Counted from the stretch's first letter, positions 23,732 to 33,574 are shown. The stretch: 64,000 nucleotides of DNA from Pararoseomonas baculiformis (GCF_017813395.1 NZ_JAGIZB010000009.1:1-64000); one strand, 5' to 3'. Numbers and translations: made by a program. Notes: a model not told the origin generated them from the letters alone.

Positions 23732-24686
23732 TCCCGTCCCGCCTGGCGGATGAGGTGACGGATCGTCAGCAGCCCCAAGGCCATGAAGCCGAAGCCGAGC
23801 AGCGCCATGCGCTGGCCGGTCGGATTCTCGATGAAGGTGCGGAGATAGAAGGGCTGGATGACGGACATGCCGAACGCCGCCACGAAGGGCAGTGCCGTCA
23901 GCAGCCCGGCCTGCATGCGCCCCTCGGCCGCCAGTGCCTTGGCCCGCTTGACCATGGCGACGCGCTTGCGGACCATGTCAGCCAGGGTATCCAGCGTCTC
24001 CGCGAGGCTGCCGCCCGTCTGGGACTGCAGGCCAAGCGTGACCGCGAGGAAGGAGAATTCCGTCAGCTTGGTGCGCGCATGCACGCGCATCAGTGCCGCA
24101 TCGACAGGGCGCCCGATCGCGATATCGCCCACCACGCGGGTGAACTCCTCCCGAATCGGCATCGGGCTTTCCCGCGCGATGCCCCGCAGCGCCTCGGCCA
24201 GGGGCAGGCCCGCGCGGATGGCGCGCACCATCAGCCCGAGCGCGTCGGGAAGCTGCTGGAACACCGCATCCTGGTAGCGCCTGGCCTGCCATTTGAAGAG
24301 GCTGCGCGAGGTCATGCAGGCCGAGGCCACCCCGGCCAGCACCGCGAGCGGCAGGCCCAGCATCGCCACCAGCCGGGAGCCGCCGAACAGGCCGACCGCG
24401 ACCGCGATCCCCGCCACCAGCGGCCAGGCCAGGATGCGCGCCGCCTCCGGCAGGTCCGGATCGAAGCCCACCAGGCGGAAGAAGCGCAGCTGAAAGGGGC
24501 TGTAGCGGCTATCGACCATGCGGATACTGGGAAGCGGCAGGTCGAGCTTCGCCGCCGGCATGACGGCAACGCTCATCACCCGGTTCCTGAGCTGGCGGGT
24601 GCGGCGCAGCTCCCCCATGCTCACCACCGCGAGCGTCAGGCCGGAGAGAAGGAAACCCGCCAGCAGGAGGAGCGGGGCATGGCCCA

Positions 24687-24687
<1 letters not shown>
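23728..24687 (-). CDS. tadB: Tad pilus inner-membrane platform protein TadB
   Basis: A 319-residue partner of TadC, also of the T2SSF family. Residues ~140-270 are the cytosolic T2SSF domain (FQQLPDALGLMVRAIRAGLPLAEALRGIARE, VTLGLQSQTGGSLAETLDTLADMVRKRVAMVKRAKAL), between membrane helices at the N-terminus (~4-22, ~78-118) and the C-terminus (~255-315). ATG 24,687 overlaps the tadA stop (TGATG); a GTG one codon earlier is equally close. Longer upstream starts add only non-homologous sequence. Confidence 0.92.
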
Positions 24688-26033
<1,346 letters not shown>

Positions 26034-26043
26034 GGCCATTTCC

Positions 26044-27285
26044 TCAACGTGCCGCGCGGCCGCCAAGCAGGCGGGCGAACAGGGAGGGCGAGGGCGCGGC
26101 GGCCTTCATGTCCGCCACGTGATGCGTGAGCGGGGCCAGGGCACGGCGGAACTGGGTGCTCTGGGCCAGGGCCGGCTGCCCGAGATTGGCGGAGCGCGGC
26201 AGGTGATTCGGCAGGTCCGGAATGGTGAAGTCCGGCGCGCCGCCCAGCCCATCGGCCACCAGCTTCGGCTTCAGCCCCCCCGGCAGCCCGGCGCGGTTCA
26301 ACACGGTGGTCACCGATCCCGCTCCCTGGGAGCCCAGCAGCCTGCGCAGCGCCAGCGCATCGCGGATCCCGCCGAGATCCGGCCCCATCACCACCAGCCG
26401 GTGCTGCGACATGGCCTGCGCGATCCGCTCCGCCACGCCCGGCGGGGAAGGCACATCGATCACCACGTAGTTGAAGCGGGCCGTCAGCATCGCGAGCAGG
26501 TTCTTGATGCCGCCCTCGCTGGGGCGCGGATCGGAGTCGATCGGCTCCTCGGCCGCGATCAGGCGCACGCGGTCATTGACCGGAACGGAGGAGCGGTCGA
26601 GGAACAGGTTGTCCACCCGGTCCGGGTCTTCCAGGGCCACCCGCAACCCGGTGCCGGAGCGCAGCCCCAGCATCATCCCCGTGGTGCCGGCCCGCAGATG
26701 CAGGTCCAGCAATGCCACATGGCCGCGGGTCGCCTCCGCGAGCTGAAGGGCCAGGTTCACGGCGATGGTGGTCGTTCCCGCGCCGCCACGGGCACCGCAG
26801 ACCGAGATCACGGAGCCGCCCCGCTCCGCGCTCGCGGAGACGGCGCCGCCCGTGATATGCGGGCCGAAGAAGCGAACCACCGCATCGCGCGTCAGCGGCT
26901 TGTACAGGTATTCCGCCACGCCAAGGTCACGCGTCATGCGGCGGTAGAGGACGAGGTCGGAGGCCTCCCCGACCACGAGGACCCGGACATCGGGGCTGCA
27001 CACCCCGGCCAGCGCATCCAGCGTGTCCAGCGGATCGGACAGTCCCGAGACATCCACCACCAGGATGGAGGGAGTCGGCTCCTGCTCCAGGGCGCGCACG
27101 GCGGCGCGGGCATCGCCGCGCCGGACCTGCAGCCCGGTGCCCACGCCCACCAGCCCGCTGCGGAGGGCGGTCTCGGTCTGCTCATCGGCGACGAAGGCGA
27201 GGACGGGAAGGCGCGGCTCGTCCGGTGCCGCGACATAGCGGCTCTCCTTCGGGGCGTCAGGCGGCGGCTTGCGCTCAACGAGCAT
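26044..27285 (-). CDS. tadZ: Tad pilus polar-localisation ATPase-like protein TadZ (CpaE)
   Basis: 413 residues in two parts. An atypical receiver-like domain (~25-145; ILVVDVSGLSDPLDTLDAL, GVAEYLYKPLTRD) comes first, followed by a MinD/ParA-like domain (~160-400). The nucleotide loop is GARGGAGTTTIA, without the usual lysines, as is common in CpaE/TadZ and consistent with weak or no ATP hydrolysis. These proteins place the pilus machine at the cell pole. The start at 27,285 has AGGAGG 6 bases ahead and lies inside the end of the previous gene (11-base overlap). Confidence 0.9.
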   Translation of the reverse strand: MLVERKPPPDAPKESRYVAAPDEPRLPVLAFVADEQTETALRSGLVGVGTGLQVRRGDARAAVRALEQEPTPSILVVDVSGLSDPLDTLDALAGVCSPDVRVLVVGEASDLVLYRRMTRDLGVAEYLYKPLTRDAVVRFFGPHITGGAVSASAERGGSVISVCGARGGAGTTTIAVNLALQLAEATRGHVALLDLHLRAGTTGMMLGLRSGTGLRVALEDPDRVDNLFLDRSSVPVNDRVRLIAAEEPIDSDPRPSEGGIKNLLAMLTARFNYVVIDVPSPPGVAERIAQAMSQHRLVVMGPDLGGIRDALALRRLLGSQGAGSVTTVLNRAGLPGGLKPKLVADGLGGAPDFTIPDLPNHLPRSANLGQPALAQSTQFRRALAPLTHHVADMKAAAPSPSLFARLLGGRAAR

Positions 27286-27580
27286 TCGGGCCTCCTGCGG
27301 CAGGGGGCGCGGCACCCGCCCCAGCCAGGGCGGGCACCTGGTTCGCGGCGGGAAGCGGCCTGAGCCTGTCGCGAAGGAGCCGGTCCACGGCAGCGGTGCC
27401 GGAATTCCCACGCGAATCCCGCGCCTCGATGCCGCGCGCCGCGTGGGAGCGGTCCACCAGCATGGCGTTCAGGTTCCGGTCGTTCACGCCGGTGGCCACC
27501 CAGGTACCGGGGCGGCCGAAGTCACCGTCCTGGCTGCAGGCCGCCAAGGCGGTGATGAGAAGAAGGGACAGCGCGCGCAT
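27275..27580 (-). CDS. Short CpaD-like pilus lipoprotein
   Basis: A 101-residue lipoprotein; signal peptide ALSLLLITALAACS with the lipobox Cys near residue 16. The middle (ATGVNDRNLNAMLVDRSHAARG) resembles the conserved C-terminal end of CpaD (the 'C-x-N-x-x-N-L-A-x-M-V-x-x-P-x-D' region) but lacks its cysteine. The protein is about half the usual CpaD length. It is found where cpaD normally sits, between cpaC and tadZ, so it is probably a reduced CpaD that helps the secretin. The proline- and alanine-rich tail is probably disordered. The assignment rests on position plus a short motif. Confidence 0.65.
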   Translation of the reverse strand: MRALSLLLITALAACSQDGDFGRPGTWVATGVNDRNLNAMLVDRSHAARGIEARDSRGNSGTAAVDRLLRDRLRPLPAANQVPALAGAGAAPPAAGGPNAR

Positions 27581-27584
27581 CGCC

Positions 27585-29126
27585 CTACTCCACCATGAAG
27601 CCGGCATCGAGACGGGCCCCCAGTGGCTGGCCCGCGCCCCCGCGCGCGATCTGCCGCCGATAGAGGATGCGGTCGAGATCGGAGGCAGGGCGGACATTGT
27701 CGGTCGGCGCGGCCAGGGCCCTGGGGTCCGACACGGGGCGGACCAGATAGGGCGTGATGATGATCACCAGCTCGGACTCGTTCCGGCGGAAGGAGTCCGA
27801 ACGGAACAGCGCCCCCAGCACGGGAATGTCGCCCAGCCCGCTCAGGCCGCTGTTCACCATGGTGCTGGAGCGCTGCAGCAGCCCCGCGATGGCGAAGCTC
27901 TGCCCGCTGCCCAGCTCCACGCTCGTCTCGGCGCGGCGCACCGTCACGGCGGGGATGGTGACGGTACCGCTGGCCAGGGGCACGGTGATCGCGCCGTTCT
28001 GCGACAGCTCGCTCACCTCCGGGCGAACGCGCAGGTTCAGGCGGTCCGGGCCCAGCACGGTGGGCACGAAGGCGAGGGAGACGCCGAACTGCTTGAACTC
28101 GATGGTGATGGAGTTCGTGCTGTTGCTGGCAGCGACGGGCACGGGAAATTCGCCCCCCGCCAGGAAGCTCGCCACCTCGCCGGACTGGGCGGTGAGGTTG
28201 GGCTCCGCCAGGATGCTGATCAGCTGATCGCTGGCCAGCGCATCCACCACGGCATTGATGTCGAAGCGCGAGGAGCTGATGCCGACTCCGAGGCGCCGGG
28301 TGGCAGAGCCCGCCGCCGCCGCGCCGGTGATGGCATTGACCAGGCCACCCGCCGTGCCCGTGCGCAGCCCCAGGAGGAAGTTGTTCCCGTCATAGGCCAG
28401 GGCCTGCCAGTTGAAGCCCAGCTCCCGCGTCACCTGGCGGGAAATCTCGGCCACGCGGACCCGGAGGTTCACCTGCAGGGAGGATAGAAGAGACAGGTCG
28501 TTCACCAGCGCGGGTCCCTCGCCGATCGCGGCGCGCGCGATGGCTTCCGCCCGCTGCGCATCCGCGGCGTTGGGAACCGTGCCCGAAAGGACATAGCCGT
28601 TGCGGCCCGCGGCCGAGACGCGCAGCCCATCGGCGCCGCGCACCATCCGTCGGATCATGCTCTCGATCGCTGCGGCGGAAGGCGGGGGCGTCGCGGGGGC
28701 AGCCGTGCCGAGGGGGGCCGGGCCGGGTGCCGCGCCGGCCGCCGCGGCCCGGCTGGGCGCGACCGTCACATCATATTCAGCCACCGGGGTACCATCCTCG
28801 GCTGTGGCCAGGACAGTGGTCCGCCCGGCGCTGACGGCCATGAGGAAAAGGCTGGTGGGCGAAGCGGGCTGGATCCGCGCCACGCGCGGATCGGCCGCCA
28901 GCACGGTCACGGCCGGGCGGGGCAGGTTGAGCAGCCGCCCGGTGCCCGCCTCCAGCGCGATGCTCGTCGGCACCACGGGCGTGGGGGCGAAGGCCTGGGC
29001 GTTGCGGGCCAGGTCCGGGAAGGGCGCGCGCGGGGAAACAGGGGCCGGCGGGAGCACCCCCTGCGCCAGCACCGTGCCGGGCAGGAGAAGGCCCATGGCC
29101 AGGATGGCGCGCAGTCCTTTGATCAC
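27585..29126 (-). CDS. cpaC: Tad pilus outer-membrane secretin CpaC (RcpA)
   Basis: A 513-residue secretin with a cleavable signal peptide (AILAMGLLLPGTVLA). After this come a pilus-specific N-domain (~55-125; LLNLPRPAVTVLAADPRVARIQPASPTSLFLMAVSAGRTTVLAT), a BON-like segment (~145-205; VSAAGRNGYVLSGTVPNAADAQRAEAIARAAIG) and the secretin core (~300-480; ISILAEPNLTAQSGEVASFLAGGEFPVP, GSGQSFAIAGLLQ, GLGDIPVLGALFRSD, ELVIIITPYLV). It forms the outer-membrane pore for the Flp pilus. It overlaps cpaB by 4 bases (ATGA) and leads to the CpaD-like gene after 4 bases. Confidence 0.95.
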   Translation of the reverse strand: MIKGLRAILAMGLLLPGTVLAQGVLPPAPVSPRAPFPDLARNAQAFAPTPVVPTSIALEAGTGRLLNLPRPAVTVLAADPRVARIQPASPTSLFLMAVSAGRTTVLATAEDGTPVAEYDVTVAPSRAAAAGAAPGPAPLGTAAPATPPPSAAAIESMIRRMVRGADGLRVSAAGRNGYVLSGTVPNAADAQRAEAIARAAIGEGPALVNDLSLLSSLQVNLRVRVAEISRQVTRELGFNWQALAYDGNNFLLGLRTGTAGGLVNAITGAAAAGSATRRLGVGISSSRFDINAVVDALASDQLISILAEPNLTAQSGEVASFLAGGEFPVPVAASNSTNSITIEFKQFGVSLAFVPTVLGPDRLNLRVRPEVSELSQNGAITVPLASGTVTIPAVTVRRAETSVELGSGQSFAIAGLLQRSSTMVNSGLSGLGDIPVLGALFRSDSFRRNESELVIIITPYLVRPVSDPRALAAPTDNVRPASDLDRILYRRQIARGGAGQPLGARLDAGFMVE

Positions 29127-29974
29127 CGGAACAGAACCTCCTGCTTCTCTCCTCCTTGTATGACCTGCATCCGGGCGCCTCGCGATACCATACCAGCGTT
29201 CAGGGCCGGCGAGACGTCGGCGCTGAAGACAGGGTTGCCGATCGGCATCACATCCTGGGGCGGCTCGATGGCGCGGACGGTCAGGGCAATGCGTCCCAGC
29301 CGGCTGGCCACGGCCACGCGCTCCGCCTGGTCCGAGCTGACCTCCAGCGTCACGGTGCGGGCAATGCGTGGTACGGTGGGATCGGTGCCGGAAGCGCCCT
29401 GGGTGAATTGCTGGTCCACGGCGATGACGCGGACATCGACCAGCACGGTCTCGCCGATCACGCGGCGCCCCAGGGGGGCATCGCCGGCAGCCAGTTCCTG
29501 CGTGAGGATCAGGTCCACCTGGTCACCGGGCCAGATCAGCCCCGCCGCGCCGGTGACGACATCCACCCCCACCGAGATGGCGCGCCGCCCCGGGCGGAGC
29601 ACGGCGGCAAGGAAGCCGCGGTCGCGCGGGCGCAGCACCTCATCCCGCGGCAGGCTTTCACCCGCTTCCAGGAAACGGCGGAGCAGGCCACCCTGCATTT
29701 CCAGCCGGGCATCCTCCAGCGCCGCGCCCGGCGGCACGGCCTCGGGCGCCAGTTCCTGCACGGTCAGGTCGCCTTCCTTGAGCAGCGTGCCCGGCGGCAT
29801 GGCACGGGCCGCGACAAGGACGCGGGCGCGGGGCGGCGGAGGCGGCGCGGCGGGCGCCGGCACAGCCTCGGCGACGCGCACCGGCTCCTCTGGCGCCAGC
29901 ATCCGGAGCACCAGGCCGCCAAGGCCAACGGCGCTGAGGAGAAGGGAAACCATGACTAGGACGCGGAGAAACAT
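29123..29974 (-). CDS. cpaB: Tad pilus periplasmic protein CpaB (RcpC)
   Basis: A 283-residue protein anchored by an N-terminal helix (LRVLVMVSLLLSAVGLGGLVL). A proline-rich linker precedes a SAF domain (~50-115; RVLVAARAMPPGTLLKEGDLTVQ, ESLPRDEVLRPRDRGFLAAVL). The C-terminal RcpC/CpaB domain follows (~125-240; RAISVGVDVVTGAAGLIWPGDQVDLILT, VTLEVSSDQAERVAVASRLGRIALTVR). It links inner and outer parts of the Tad machine. It starts 3 bases after the cpaA stop. Confidence 0.92.
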   Translation of the reverse strand: MFLRVLVMVSLLLSAVGLGGLVLRMLAPEEPVRVAEAVPAPAAPPPPPRARVLVAARAMPPGTLLKEGDLTVQELAPEAVPPGAALEDARLEMQGGLLRRFLEAGESLPRDEVLRPRDRGFLAAVLRPGRRAISVGVDVVTGAAGLIWPGDQVDLILTQELAAGDAPLGRRVIGETVLVDVRVIAVDQQFTQGASGTDPTVPRIARTVTLEVSSDQAERVAVASRLGRIALTVRAIEPPQDVMPIGNPVFSADVSPALNAGMVSRGARMQVIQGGEKQEVLFR

Positions 29975-29977
29975 GGA

Positions 29978-30499
29978 TCAGACCCCCCGGGTGGCAAGCA
30001 GGGTGGCGACGCCGCCGATGGCGATGGCGACGGCATAGGGAAGCGGCCCTCGGCGCCGTATGCGCCATCCCTCAACCACGAGGACGCGGCCCAGCAATCC
30101 CTCGCGGGCAGGGAAGGATCCGGGCTGGGGCAGAAGCCGGGCCGCCAGGATGTAGGCAGCACCCAGCAGGCCACCCGCAAGAATGGTGGCAACGACGAAA
30201 TCCCAGGTCGCAGACGGCGGAAAGGCCAGGGCCAGCGCCCCGGCGAGCTTCACGTCGCCGCCTCCCAGAAGCCCCCGCATCGCGAGAGCGAACAGCACGC
30301 CGAAGAGCAGGAGGGCAGCGCCGAGCGAGGCCAGAAACGGGCTCAGGCCCGCAGGCGCGCGCATCAGGAACGCGGCAAGCAGAAGAGCAAGAGAAAGACT
30401 GTCCGGAATGATCCGGGTGGCGATGTCACGCCAGGCCGCCACGAGCAGCAGGCCAACCATGACCAGGATCAGCGTAGCGTCTGCGATGTGACCCATCAT
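29978..30499 (-). CDS. cpaA: Prepilin peptidase CpaA (TadV)
   Basis: A ~173-residue, multi-helix aspartyl protease that trims the Flp pilin leader. Both catalytic aspartates are visible: AAWRDIATRIIPD (first Asp after helix 1) and GGGDVKLAGALAL (GxGD motif). Four to five membrane helices cover the rest. The start is unclear: ATG 30,499, ATG 30,496 or GTG 30,517 lie within 21 bases and none has a strong ribosome-binding site. It lies just beyond a hairpin that follows flp, which may set a lower level of cpaA than of pilin. Confidence 0.9.
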   Translation of the reverse strand: MMGHIADATLILVMVGLLLVAAWRDIATRIIPDSLSLALLLAAFLMRAPAGLSPFLASLGAALLLFGVLFALAMRGLLGGGDVKLAGALALAFPPSATWDFVVATILAGGLLGAAYILAARLLPQPGSFPAREGLLGRVLVVEGWRIRRRGPLPYAVAIAIGGVATLLATRGV

Positions 30500-30539
30500 G
30501 GTTAATCCGAACTCCACCGGTTCGAGGCGGAGAGGCCGA

Positions 30540-30567
30540 CCCGAGCACCCCCACGGAGGTGCCCGGG
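30540..30567 (-). terminator. Hairpin between flp and cpaA
   Basis: A 10-bp stem with an 8-base loop. In the minus-strand transcript the only non-Watson-Crick position is a G-U pair, so in RNA it closes fully. It starts 16 bases after the flp stop and ends before cpaA, with no T-run. It probably works as an attenuator or 3' stabiliser that keeps pilin mRNA in excess over the machine genes. Confidence 0.5.
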
Positions 30568-30583
30568 CTGGCAGGCCGCGAGA

Positions 30584-30751
30584 TCAGCTGAAGATGCCGG
30601 CCAGCTTGGCGTTCAGCAGCGGGCCCAGGGAGGTGGCGGCGGCAGCGACAACCACGCAGATGCCGGCGGCAAGGATGGCGTACTCGGCGGCGGTCACGCC
30701 CTTGCGGCACTGCAGGGCGACGGCGGCGGAGGTGATCAGCTTGGTGAACAT
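30584..30751 (-). CDS. flp: Flp-family type IVb pilin
   Basis: A 55-residue prepilin. The leader MFTKLITSAAVALQCRKG ends at G18. The mature pilin would start V-T-A-A-E-Y, with the conserved Glu at position 5 and Tyr at 6 of the Flp motif, followed by a single hydrophobic helix (AILAAGICVVVAAAATSLGPLL). The mature length, 37 residues, is normal for Flp. AAAGGAAG lies about 9 bases before ATG 30,751. It is the first gene of the leftward tad operon; a CtrA-type site is 120 bases upstream. Confidence 0.93.
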   Translation of the reverse strand: MFTKLITSAAVALQCRKGVTAAEYAILAAGICVVVAAAATSLGPLLNAKLAGIFS

Positions 30752-31407
30752 GGATGCGGCTTCCTTTCGATCGGGTGGTTCGGCCCGTCGCTTGGGGCAT
30801 TGGGGCCTGCCGAGAGCACCATAGCTCGAAACCCACACTCGAATGCAACCACAAGCTGCATGCCGGACGATTAAAACTTTTTTAAGGTGTGCAGCGATCC
30901 ATGACCGTAATCGCATGGACCGAGACATTTCGGCCCGCCAACCGGCCGCATTGTGTCCATCTTTACAGGATTTTGTGCGCGTTCCTTAGCCCCGGACGCG
31001 AAATCCTCCATAGGGGCGAGCCGGAACACAGCCAGACTTCCGCCCGGAGCGCCTCAAATCGAGCTGGCGCTCGCAGGGCATGACACAACCCATGCGTGTC
31101 TGGTCTAATCTCCGCCAGCGATTCGAAGTACCGCTTTCTGCCGGACCAGCCAGCCATGCCAGGGTTGCGGGTCAGCCGTTCCGCAGAGGACAACTAAGAG
31201 TTGCGTATTTCCATGTCAACACTTCGTGAGAGTGCTAGAAAGATCGAACCCACACGCGGGGTAGCAGGGATGAAAGCCGTTTCGCGCCTCAAAAACATCG
31301 CAGTTTCAGCGTCTTGGCAGATACCTGAAGAGCTCCGCAACCGCGGCGCGGGATGCAACCCGGTCGTCAGAGCCGGACTGTCAAGCCTCGCCGGCCTGAC
31401 TCACGGG
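30752..31407. promoter_or_regulatory. Divergent tad promoter region
   Basis: About 656 bases between flp (leftward) and tadG (rightward), clearly richer in A and T than the coding DNA around it. It holds a TTAA-N7-TTAA motif at 30,871-30,885. An open frame from 31,201 runs in phase into tadG, but its codons lack the strong G/C third-position bias of the rest, so I treat it mostly as leader. No small gene or RNA could be recognised. Confidence 0.55.
30871..30885. promoter_or_regulatory. Putative CtrA-binding site (TTAA-N7-TTAA)
   Basis: Exact TTAA, seven bases, TTAA, 120 bases upstream of the flp start codon. This is the full CtrA box known from alphaproteobacteria, where CtrA drives pilA in Caulobacter. 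The site is palindromic enough to serve either strand; the nearest gene is flp. Binding is inferred from the motif alone. Confidence 0.55.
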
Positions 31408-32676
31408 ATGAGACGACTCCGCCCGCTGGACCGGCGTGGCGCAACCTCCACCTTCGTGGCGGCCATCGGCACGCTGCTGCTGGGTTGTGTCGGGCTGGCG
31501 GCCGATGGCGGCGTCTGGTTCCTCTCCCTCCGGAACGCCACCAGCGCCGCGGACCTGGCCGCCCTGGCCGGCGCGGCCACGCTGGACCGCGGCGGGAATG
31601 GGGAGAACGCCGCGCGCGGCATCGCCGGCCGCAACGGCTTCAGCAGCAGCACCGGCGCAACGGTGGAGGTGAACATCCCTCCCCTCACCGGGGCGCAGAA
31701 AGGCGTCAGCGGCGCGGTGGAGGTGCTGATCTCGCAGCCCCAGCGCTCAGTCTTCGCAAGCCTTTTCATGCCCCAGGCCCCCACCGTGCGGACCCGGGCC
31801 GTGGCCATTGGCAAGGTCACGGAACGGGTCTGCCTGCTTGCCCTCGGCGGTGGGTTGGAATTGGGTGGCAACAGCACCAGCCATTCGGTGGATTGCGCGC
31901 TGGCCAGCAATGCCGCCGCCCCCAACGGCATCCATATCGTCGGCAGCGCCTCGGTTCGCACATCCTCCCTCATCACGACAGGCGACTGCATCGGCTGCGA
32001 TAGCGGCGATGTCTGGACCAATGATTACCGCACCACCCGCCCGGCGGTGACCAGCCAGCGCCCCGATCCCATCCGCGATCCCTTCGCAGCCATGCGGTCC
32101 TGGCGACCGACTCCGGCCTCACCCTGCGTGAACCAGCCTTCCGGGCGGGATTCCGAAATCGGGCCCGGCACCTATTGCAGCCTCAGCGTCGGTTCCAACG
32201 AGTCCCTCACGCTCCGGGCGGGCCTTTACTACGTGAAAGGTGGCGACCTCACGGTGCAGGGCAGGATCACCGGCGATGGCGTCACGATCGTCATGACCGG
32301 CGAGCCCGACAATGTCGGCACGGTCCGCATCAACGCACAGGCCGAGGGCCACCTCCGCGGCCCCATCAACTCGGTCATACCCGGCGTGCCTGCCGCGGCG
32401 GGCCTCGTGCTCTACCGCGATGCGCGCGCAACCAATAACGGCCCGGCGAAGGAGGTGCAGCTGAACGGCGGTGCCTCCATGGACATTTTCGGCGGGGTAT
32501 ATTTCCCCACCTCGGACGTGGTGATCAACGGGCGCAGCGCCATGGGCTCGAACTGCTTCTCCGTCGTCGGCTACCGGCTCTCCCTCTCGGGCAGCTCGAA
32601 CACCACGGTCGATGTCTCCGGCTGCCCGGGCGTCACGCCCTATCCCATCGTGCGCACCGTGCGCCTCGTGGAGTGA
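31408..32676 (+). CDS. tadG: Tad locus surface/assembly protein TadG-like
   Basis: ~422 residues. The N-terminus (LDRRGATSTFVAAIGTLLLGCVGLAADGGVWFLSLRNATSAADLAALAGA) is the TadE/G-type membrane anchor, with a helix at ~15-37. The bulk (~60-422) is a periplasmic beta-rich region with several cysteines (CLLALGGG, DCALASNAA, GDCIGCDSG, PGTYCSLSV, GSNCFSVVG), and repeats suggestive of a beta-helix, as in TadG relatives. The start is uncertain: the frame is open from TTG 31,201, with ATGs at 31,213 and 31,270, but third-position base use becomes normal only near 31,400. It leads a three-gene minor-pilin operon divergent from flp. Confidence 0.82.
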   Translation: MRRLRPLDRRGATSTFVAAIGTLLLGCVGLAADGGVWFLSLRNATSAADLAALAGAATLDRGGNGENAARGIAGRNGFSSSTGATVEVNIPPLTGAQKGVSGAVEVLISQPQRSVFASLFMPQAPTVRTRAVAIGKVTERVCLLALGGGLELGGNSTSHSVDCALASNAAAPNGIHIVGSASVRTSSLITTGDCIGCDSGDVWTNDYRTTRPAVTSQRPDPIRDPFAAMRSWRPTPASPCVNQPSGRDSEIGPGTYCSLSVGSNESLTLRAGLYYVKGGDLTVQGRITGDGVTIVMTGEPDNVGTVRINAQAEGHLRGPINSVIPGVPAAAGLVLYRDARATNNGPAKEVQLNGGASMDIFGGVYFPTSDVVINGRSAMGSNCFSVVGYRLSLSGSSNTTVDVSGCPGVTPYPIVRTVRLVE

Positions 32677-32680
32677 AGCC

Positions 32681-33091
32681 ATGCGACTGCCCCGAATCGG
32701 CCGCCGCGGCATCGCGGCCAGCGAACTCGCCGTCATCGCGCCACTGCTCCTGGTGCTCCTGGCGGGAGTCCATGATGTCGCGAACAGGATCCAGGTCTCG
32801 CTGCAGCTCGAATCCGCGGTCCAGACCGGCGCGCAGCAGGCCCTGGCCACGCCCGGCAACCTCACCGCCATCCGCAACGCCGTCATCGCCGCTTCCCCCG
32901 GCCTCACCACGGCTGAAGTGCCGATGCCTCGCCTGACCTGCGAATGCGCGGGCGCGGCCTCTACCTGCGGCAGCTCCTGCCCTTCGGGGGAGTCGCGCTA
33001 CATCACCCTCACCGCGCAGCGGAACCTTACCCCGCTGCTCATCTCCTCCCTTTCCAGCGGATCCGGCCATGCGGTCGTGCAGATCCGCTAG
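32681..33091 (+). CDS. TadE-like minor pilin/pseudopilin
   Basis: A 136-residue protein with the TadE-type N-terminus: RRGIAASELAVIAPLLLVLLAGVHDVANRIQ (short basic leader, Glu at +5 of the hydrophobic stretch, one helix). The C-terminal part has four cysteines in a tight group (CECAGAASTCGSSC), probably two disulfides in the periplasm. GGAG precedes ATG 32,681, 4 bases after the tadG stop. TadE and TadF are pseudopilins processed by the prepilin peptidase. This one may be the TadF counterpart, though that is by position only. Confidence 0.8.
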   Translation: MRLPRIGRRGIAASELAVIAPLLLVLLAGVHDVANRIQVSLQLESAVQTGAQQALATPGNLTAIRNAVIAASPGLTTAEVPMPRLTCECAGAASTCGSSCPSGESRYITLTAQRNLTPLLISSLSSGSGHAVVQIR

Positions 33092-33515
33092 CGCCCGGGC
33101 CCGCGGCGCCTGGCGCAGCCGGCGCGGCATGGCCACGGTCGAGTTCGCCCTGATCGGCGGCCTGCTGCTCACCTTCGTCATCGGCATCATGGAGGCCAGC
33201 CGTTACCTGATGACGCTGGAGGCGTTGCGGACGGTCACGGCCGATGCGGCGCGCATGGTCGTGCTGCGCGGATCGGCGAACCTGAACGCCAACCGCGCGG
33301 CCTGCACCAACATGGCCGGCGCGCTGAGTGGCGCGAGCGCGCGCACCGGCGCGCTGGACCCGGCCTCCCTTTCCGTCGTCCTGAGCAATTGCGCGACCAA
33401 TGCGGGGGTGACGACCGTCACGGTCACGGTCACCTATCCCTTCCAGCACTCAGTCCCCATGCTTCCCAATCCCGCACGCGAACTGCGCGAAACGGCGCGG
33501 GCCATCTTCCACTAG
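33069..33515 (+). CDS. tadE: TadE-family pseudopilin
   Basis: A 148-residue protein with a TadE domain. After an arginine-rich leader comes RRGMATVEFALIGGLLLTFVIGIMEASRYLMTLEAL, which shows the consensus [KR]-G-x-A-x-V-E-F-A and the Glu used by prepilin peptidase CpaA. The remaining ~90 residues are periplasmic and contain two cysteines. The 23-base overlap with the preceding gene points to coupling. ATG 33,129 (MATVEF) is a shorter option but would lose the basic leader. It ends the rightward tad operon. Confidence 0.87.
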   Translation: MRSCRSASARARGAWRSRRGMATVEFALIGGLLLTFVIGIMEASRYLMTLEALRTVTADAARMVVLRGSANLNANRAACTNMAGALSGASARTGALDPASLSVVLSNCATNAGVTTVTVTVTYPFQHSVPMLPNPARELRETARAIFH

Positions 33516-33556
33516 GCGCCGCGATCCCTGGCAGGCGCCGGGGCCATGACACAGTT

Positions 33557-33574
33557 CCTTCATGAAACGGCAAC
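33557..33574 (+). promoter_or_regulatory. Candidate Pho box before the Ugp-like operon
   Basis: CCTTCAT-GAAA-CGGCAAC: two 7-base half-sites spaced by 4, as in PhoB boxes (consensus CTGTCAT-N4-CTGTCAT; the second half is often C-G/T-x-x-A-A-C in alphaproteobacteria). It lies 55 bases before the first start codon. TCAT-N4-CGGCAACA recurs at 47,203-47,218 ahead of the phosphonate hydrolase operon. The match to the consensus is partial. Confidence 0.4.
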
